Source of the DNA: Pogostemon cablin
Lineage: Eukaryota; Streptophyta; Magnoliopsida; Lamiales; Lamiaceae
Direction of reading: 5' to 3'
Assembly (NCBI GenBank): GCA_023678885.1
Contig: CM042966.1
Coordinates: 24,628,028 to 24,692,027, forward strand
DNA: 64,000 nucleotides
In this document: positions 59,201 to 64,000 of the stretch, one piece after another
How the letters are laid out: each line of letters starts with the position of its first letter
How positions within the stretch are numbered: the first letter of the stretch is position 1
Program-made: the position numbers and the translations under genes
Notes under the pieces: model-generated
The model's database searches: none
Told to the model about the DNA's origin: nothing
Seen by the model: only the letters and a program-made list of their open reading frames with translations

Positions 59201-59940
59201 TATTTAATATGAGGATCTTTATATGAGATGGTTTGTGAGATTTATTAAAATATTATTGTTATATATGTAAGGTATGCTTATTGTTAGTCAAATTATATTT
59301 TTTTAAATAAAATGAATTATGTATTAAAATATAATTTTAAGATATTATAATACTACAAATATAATTTAAGTATTAATAATCATACTTAACCTATATAATA
59401 AACATATACTTTAATAATGGATTTACCATCTCACACATATATTTTTAATATATTAAAGGAGAGTTTAATTTTGATGATGTGTTATTTCCACAAATTTTCT
59501 CAATTATTTAATTATTAATTAATATTTATTTAAGATTTGAATAAAATATGATCAAATCAAAATTAATTATTAATTCAAATTTAATGCAGATAAATACATG
59601 TATTTAATTAAATATTTGAATATGGATATCATCAAATCAAAATCAAATCATATTTGAAAGCATATATATATATATATATATAATTTTTCCTTTACCTATA
59701 AACCAGTAATTCTCGTCCCTGCGTTGCACGAAAAGGATTTTATTATAAGATTATTATTAATTACATATTTTTATTTTTATATTTTTATCTTGAGTGATAT
59801 ATTTGTACTTATTTTGTCCATATTTTGTGTGGTTTGAAATTTTGTTGTAGCTTTTTTTTTTTAAGTTTATGTTTATAAATATCACATTTGTGTTTTGCAT
59901 GGATATTATTATATTAGGAATGATGTCTCAAATGATAATA
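59201..59940. other. AT-rich spacer
   Basis: No gene is seen. It includes the dispersed tgagat...aggtatgcttattgt repeat near 59,225 and a short (TA)n run near 59,665. Confidence 0.45.
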
Positions 59941-61437
59941 TTTAAACCTGAAAATAAAATTAAAAAGAAGAACAAAAGATAGAATATTAAAATATAAAAA
60001 TAGGGTTCATAGAATTATTATAAAATCATACACAAAAAAAGAAAAATTAAAAAGAATGATATCTCAAATGAGAATTGTAGGACCAACAAATAAGATAAAA
60101 TATGAGATGATTGAACTAAGAAATAATATCAAATAAAAGTATTAAAGAAGAACAAAAATTAAATTATAAAAATAGGGTTTACAGAGTTATTAAAAAAAAT
60201 ACACAAAAATCAAAGAGAAAAAATAAGATAACAAAAAATTAAAAATATAATGATACCTTTAAGGAGAATGAGTGAAACTGCATATAAAGATCAAATAAAA
60301 GTATAAAAAGACAAACAAATTAGAGAAAAAAAGGATTAAAAAGAAGAACAAAAGATATAATATTAAAATATAAAAATAGGGTTCATAGAATTATTATAAA
60401 ACAAACACAAAAAATAAGAAAGAAAGACAAAAAAAATATATTACCTCAAATGAGAATGCATGATTGGACTTACAAATAAGTTTAAATATGATAATAATTA
60501 AACCTAAAAATAATATAAAATAAAAGTATAAAAGAAGATAAAATAAATTAAATTATAAAAAAAGAGTTTATAGAATTAGAAAAAAACATAAAAATCAAAG
60601 AGAAAAAAATAAGATAATAAAAAATTAAAAAGTATATTAATACCTTTAAACAGAAATGTTGAACATACATATAAAATCATATAAAGGTATAAAAGACAAA
60701 ACAAATTAGAGTAGTTTATAAATAATATGAAAGTAGAATCTGTAAAAGAGAAGAAAAAGAAGAATCATTAGAGAAAAAAAAGAAGAACAAAAGATAAATT
60801 ATTAAAATATAAAAATAAGGTTTATAGAATTATTCTAAAGTAAACACAAAAATTGAAGAAAAAAAATAGACAAAAAAAAGAATGATATCTCAATTGAGAA
60901 TTATTGGACCTACAAATAAGATCAAATATGAGAATGATTAAATGTAAAATTAATATCAAATAAAAGTATAAAAGAAGATAAAATAAATTAAATTATAAAA
61001 ATAGAGTTTATAGAATTATTAAAAAAAATACACAAAAATCGAAGAGAAAAAAAATAAGATAACAAAAAATTAACAAAAAATATAATGATATCTTTAAAGA
61101 GAATATTGAACCTGCATATAAGATCAAATAAAAGTATAAAAGACAAATAAATAAAATCAAATAAAATTATAAAAGACAAACAAATTAAAGTAGATTACAA
61201 ATAATATGAAAGTAGGATCCGTAAAAGAGGAAAAAAAAAGAAGAAGCATTAGAGAAAAAAACAAAAACAAAAACAAAAAGAGGATAAATTAAATTATAAA
61301 AATAGAGTTTATAGAATTATTAAAAAAAACACAAAAATCAAAGAGAAAAAAAAATAAGATAACAAAAAATTATTAAAAAATATAATGATGCATTTAAGGA
61401 GAATTGTTTAACCTACATATAAGATCAAATAAAAGTA

Positions 61438-61690
61438 CTCCCCCCGTCCCATCATAATGGTTACATATTTTCATTTTTTGCGTCTCATCCTAATGGTTAC
61501 ATTTCTCTTTTTAGCATATGAGACCACACAAATTAATTACTTCCCTCTTCATGGGCCCACTCATCCCATTAATACAACTACCTACTTTAGATTAAATTAT
61601 TATTTCTCTCACTCAATACACATTAAAATACTATATTCATTAATTCCGTGTAAAAAACAAATGCATCATAAGGACGCAGTGACGGAGACG
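61438..61690. mobile_element. Stowaway MITE within the tandem array, right end replaced
   Basis: The left end ctccccccgtcccatcataa and interior match the family. The expected gggacggagggag right end is missing. At 61,677 the text changes to cagtgacggagacggg, the start of a hAT-type element like that at 9,251. Confidence 0.75.
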
Positions 61691-62230
61691 GGAATCGAAC
61701 TCAGGGGGGCCAGAATAGTATAGTAATTTTTTAAGTAATTATTTTTAATAAATAAAGTATAAAGTAGTAATTTTCCATCTCTTGTAGTTTTATATGTGTA
61801 AATGAACACACATGGATCAAGAAATATTATGATTTAGATATATAGCATAAAAAAAAGTTGAGATAAGTCACATAAGTTAAAGAGAAAAAAATGAATAAAG
61901 TTATTGAATTTGATAAATAAAAAGTGAAAAGTAGATGATTTTTTGTAATATTTTAAGTATATATTAATATTGTGTAGTGTTAATATTATCGAAGATGTGC
62001 AAAAGTAATGGTACGAATAAATATAAAAATGAAAAGTGTGCAAAAATAAAAGAAACGAATAAAATATATTATATGCATTAAAAGTTATGACGCATTTGAA
62101 AAAATATAATTTAAGTTATGAATAAATAAATCATAAAAAATAAAATTACAAAATATTTTTAAGAGTAAATTAATCCTAAAAAAACATTAAAAATCATTCC
62201 TAAAGAAATTAAATAAATTAATTAATAACT
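61677..62230. mobile_element. hAT-type MITE fragment plus AT-rich DNA
   Basis: cagtgacggagacgggaatc and the following ggggggccagaa resemble the left end of the hAT MITE at 9,251. No right terminus or 8-bp duplication was found before the array resumes near 62,230, so it is probably truncated. Confidence 0.4.
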
Positions 62231-64000
62231 TCCATATAAAAGACAAACAAATTAGAGTAGATTATAAATAATATTAAAAGTATAATATGTAAAAGAGAAG
62301 AACAAGAATAAGTACTAGAGAAAAAAACGAAAAAAAGATTAAAAAGAAGAACAAAAAATAAAATATAAAAATAGGGTTGATTGAATTATTATAAAGCAAA
62401 AAACAAGAATTAAAGAAAAAAAAGATAGACAAAAAAAATATCATGCCTTAAATGAAAATGATTGGACCAACAAATATGATCAAATATGATAATAATTAAA
62501 CAAAAAAATAATATCAATAAAATAAAAGTATAAAAGAAGATAAAATAAATTAAATTATAAAAATAGAGTTTATAGAACTATTAAAAAAAATCGAAGAGAA
62601 AAAATAAGATAACAAAAAATTAAAAAGTATAATGATAACTTTAAGGAGAATGATTAAACCTACATATAAGATCATATAATAAATAAAGTATAAAAGACAA
62701 AATAAATTAGTTTAGATTATAAATAGTATGAAAGTAGAATCTATAAAAGAAAAGAAAAAGAAGAAGCATTAGAGAAAAAAATAAAAAAAAATGATTAAAA
62801 AGAAGAACAGAAGAAACAATATAAAAATATAAAAATAAAGTTCATAGATTATTATAAAGCAAACACAAAAATTGAAGAAAAAAAGATAGGAAAAAAAAAA
62901 GAATGATACCTCAAATGAGAATGATTATACATACAATTAAGATCAAATATGAGAATGATTAAACCTAAAAATAATATCAAATAAAAGCATAAAAGAAGAT
63001 AAAATAAATTAAATTATAAAAATAGAGTTTATAGAATTATGAAGAAAAAACACACAAAAATCGAAGAGAAAAAAATAAGATAACAATAAATTACTAAAAA
63101 GTATAATGATACATTTAAAAATAATGTTTAACCTGCATATAAGATCAAATACAAACATAAAAGACAAACAAATTAGAGTAGATTATAAATAATATGAAAA
63201 TAAAATCTGTAAAAGGGAAGAAAAAGAAGAAGTATTAGAAAAAAAATAAAAAAAGGATTAAAAAGAAGAACAAAAGATAAAATATTAAAATATAAAAATA
63301 AGGTTCATGAAATATTACCTTAAATGAGAATGATTGGACCTACAAATAAGATCAAATATGATAATAATTAAACCTAAAAATAATACCAATCAAATAAAAA
63401 TATAAAAGAAGATAAAATAAACTAAACTATAAAAAATAGAGTTTATAAAAATATTAAAAAATAACACAAAAACAAAAAATTAAAAAAATATAATGATACC
63501 TTTAAGGAGAATGATTAAACCTACATATAAAATCATATAAAAGTATAAAAGACAAAATAAATTAGAGTAGATTATAAATAATATGAAAGTAGAATCTATA
63601 AAGTGAAACAAAAGAAGAAGCATTAAGAAAAATAAAATAATAAAAATATGATTAAAAAGAAGAACAAAAAATTAAATATTAAAATATAAAAATAGTGTCA
63701 TATAATTATTATAAAGAAAACACAAAAACTGAAGAAAAAAATATAGACAAAAAAAAGAATAATACATCAAAAGAGAATGATTGGACCTACAAATAAGATC
63801 AAATATGAGAATGTTAAATCTATAAATAATATCAAATAAAAGTATAAAAGAAGATACAATGAATTAAATTATAAAAATTAAATTTATAGAATTATTAAAA
63901 AAACACATAAAAGTCGAAGAGAAAAAAATAAGATAACAAAAAATTAAAAAGTATAATGATACATTTATGAAGAATGATTAAACCTGCATATAAGATCAAA

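Larger units (their letters stand above)
59940..64000. repeat. AT-rich dimeric tandem array, running off the window end
   Basis: Two related sub-units alternate. Type A contains aaaaatagggttcatagaat, then tattataaa(g/a)caaacac (about 60,003, 60,376, 60,822, 62,368, 62,836, 63,297 and 63,688). Type B contains aaaaatagagtttatagaat, then tattaaaaaa, then a tcgaagagaaaaaataagat-like phrase (about 60,174, 60,562, 61,004, 61,305, 62,564, 63,024, 63,436 and 63,878). Type A to type A spacing is about 373-468 bp. Shared connectors include cctacaaataagatcaaat and gattataaataatatgaaag. A MITE and a hAT remnant interrupt the array at 61,438-62,230. Confidence 0.88.

Noticed and set aside
61677..61706. 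Minus-strand text resembling a tRNA T-arm / box B (gagttcgattccc)
   Set aside because: No acceptor stem, D-arm or anticodon arm can be built around it. The plus-strand wording cagtgacgg...ggggggccagaa fits the start of a hAT-type MITE.

Overview
The window is nuclear DNA of a flowering plant, most likely a eudicot. The genes are split by many GT-AG introns, the spacers are very AT-rich, and there are many Stowaway and hAT miniature transposons, a CACTA element, an L1-type LINE and a tRNA-derived SINE. The encoded proteins (a plant bHLH factor, VPS52/POK, a SEC24 of the CEF type) are typical plant forms. I cannot name the species. No bacterial, organellar or CRISPR-like structure was seen.

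Layout: (1) 1-1.76 kb, AT-rich spacer with a 79-bp tandem duplication. (2) 1.77-4.06 kb, minus strand, a bHLH transcription factor of seven exons with a TATA box near 4.23 kb. (3) 4.3-10.3 kb, a transposon-rich spacer: several Stowaway MITEs (one inside another), a hAT MITE with an 8-bp target duplication inside a further Stowaway, an inverted-repeat element holding an exon-like fragment, and a SINE. (4) 10.4-11.9 kb, a decayed BAG-domain gene. (5) 12.0-15.9 kb, two minisatellites and AT-rich spacer. (6) 16.0-27.8 kb, plus strand, an intact 20-exon VPS52 gene. (7) 28-31.3 kb, AT-rich repeats and TA microsatellites. (8) 31.37-36.27 kb, a CACTA transposon with matching ends and a CAT target duplication, carrying pieces of four cellular genes: NOP53, EFG1, a plasma-membrane H+-ATPase and a MATE transporter. 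(9) 36.7-38.1 kb, minisatellites. (10) 38.26-44.63 kb, a long-inverted-repeat element containing a broken LINE. (11) 44.7-57.5 kb, plus strand, an intact 24-exon SEC24. (12) 57.5-64 kb, spacer, MITEs and a dimeric AT-rich tandem array of about 370-470 bp per unit that runs off the end.

Two of the three intact genes act in vesicle traffic. SEC24 is a COPII coat subunit for ER export, and VPS52 is a GARP/EARP tether subunit for endosome-to-Golgi return. I infer no functional link from their proximity. I found no convincing new biological system. The most notable object is the multi-gene Pack-CACTA element; its captured pieces are disrupted by frameshifts or stops, or are partial.
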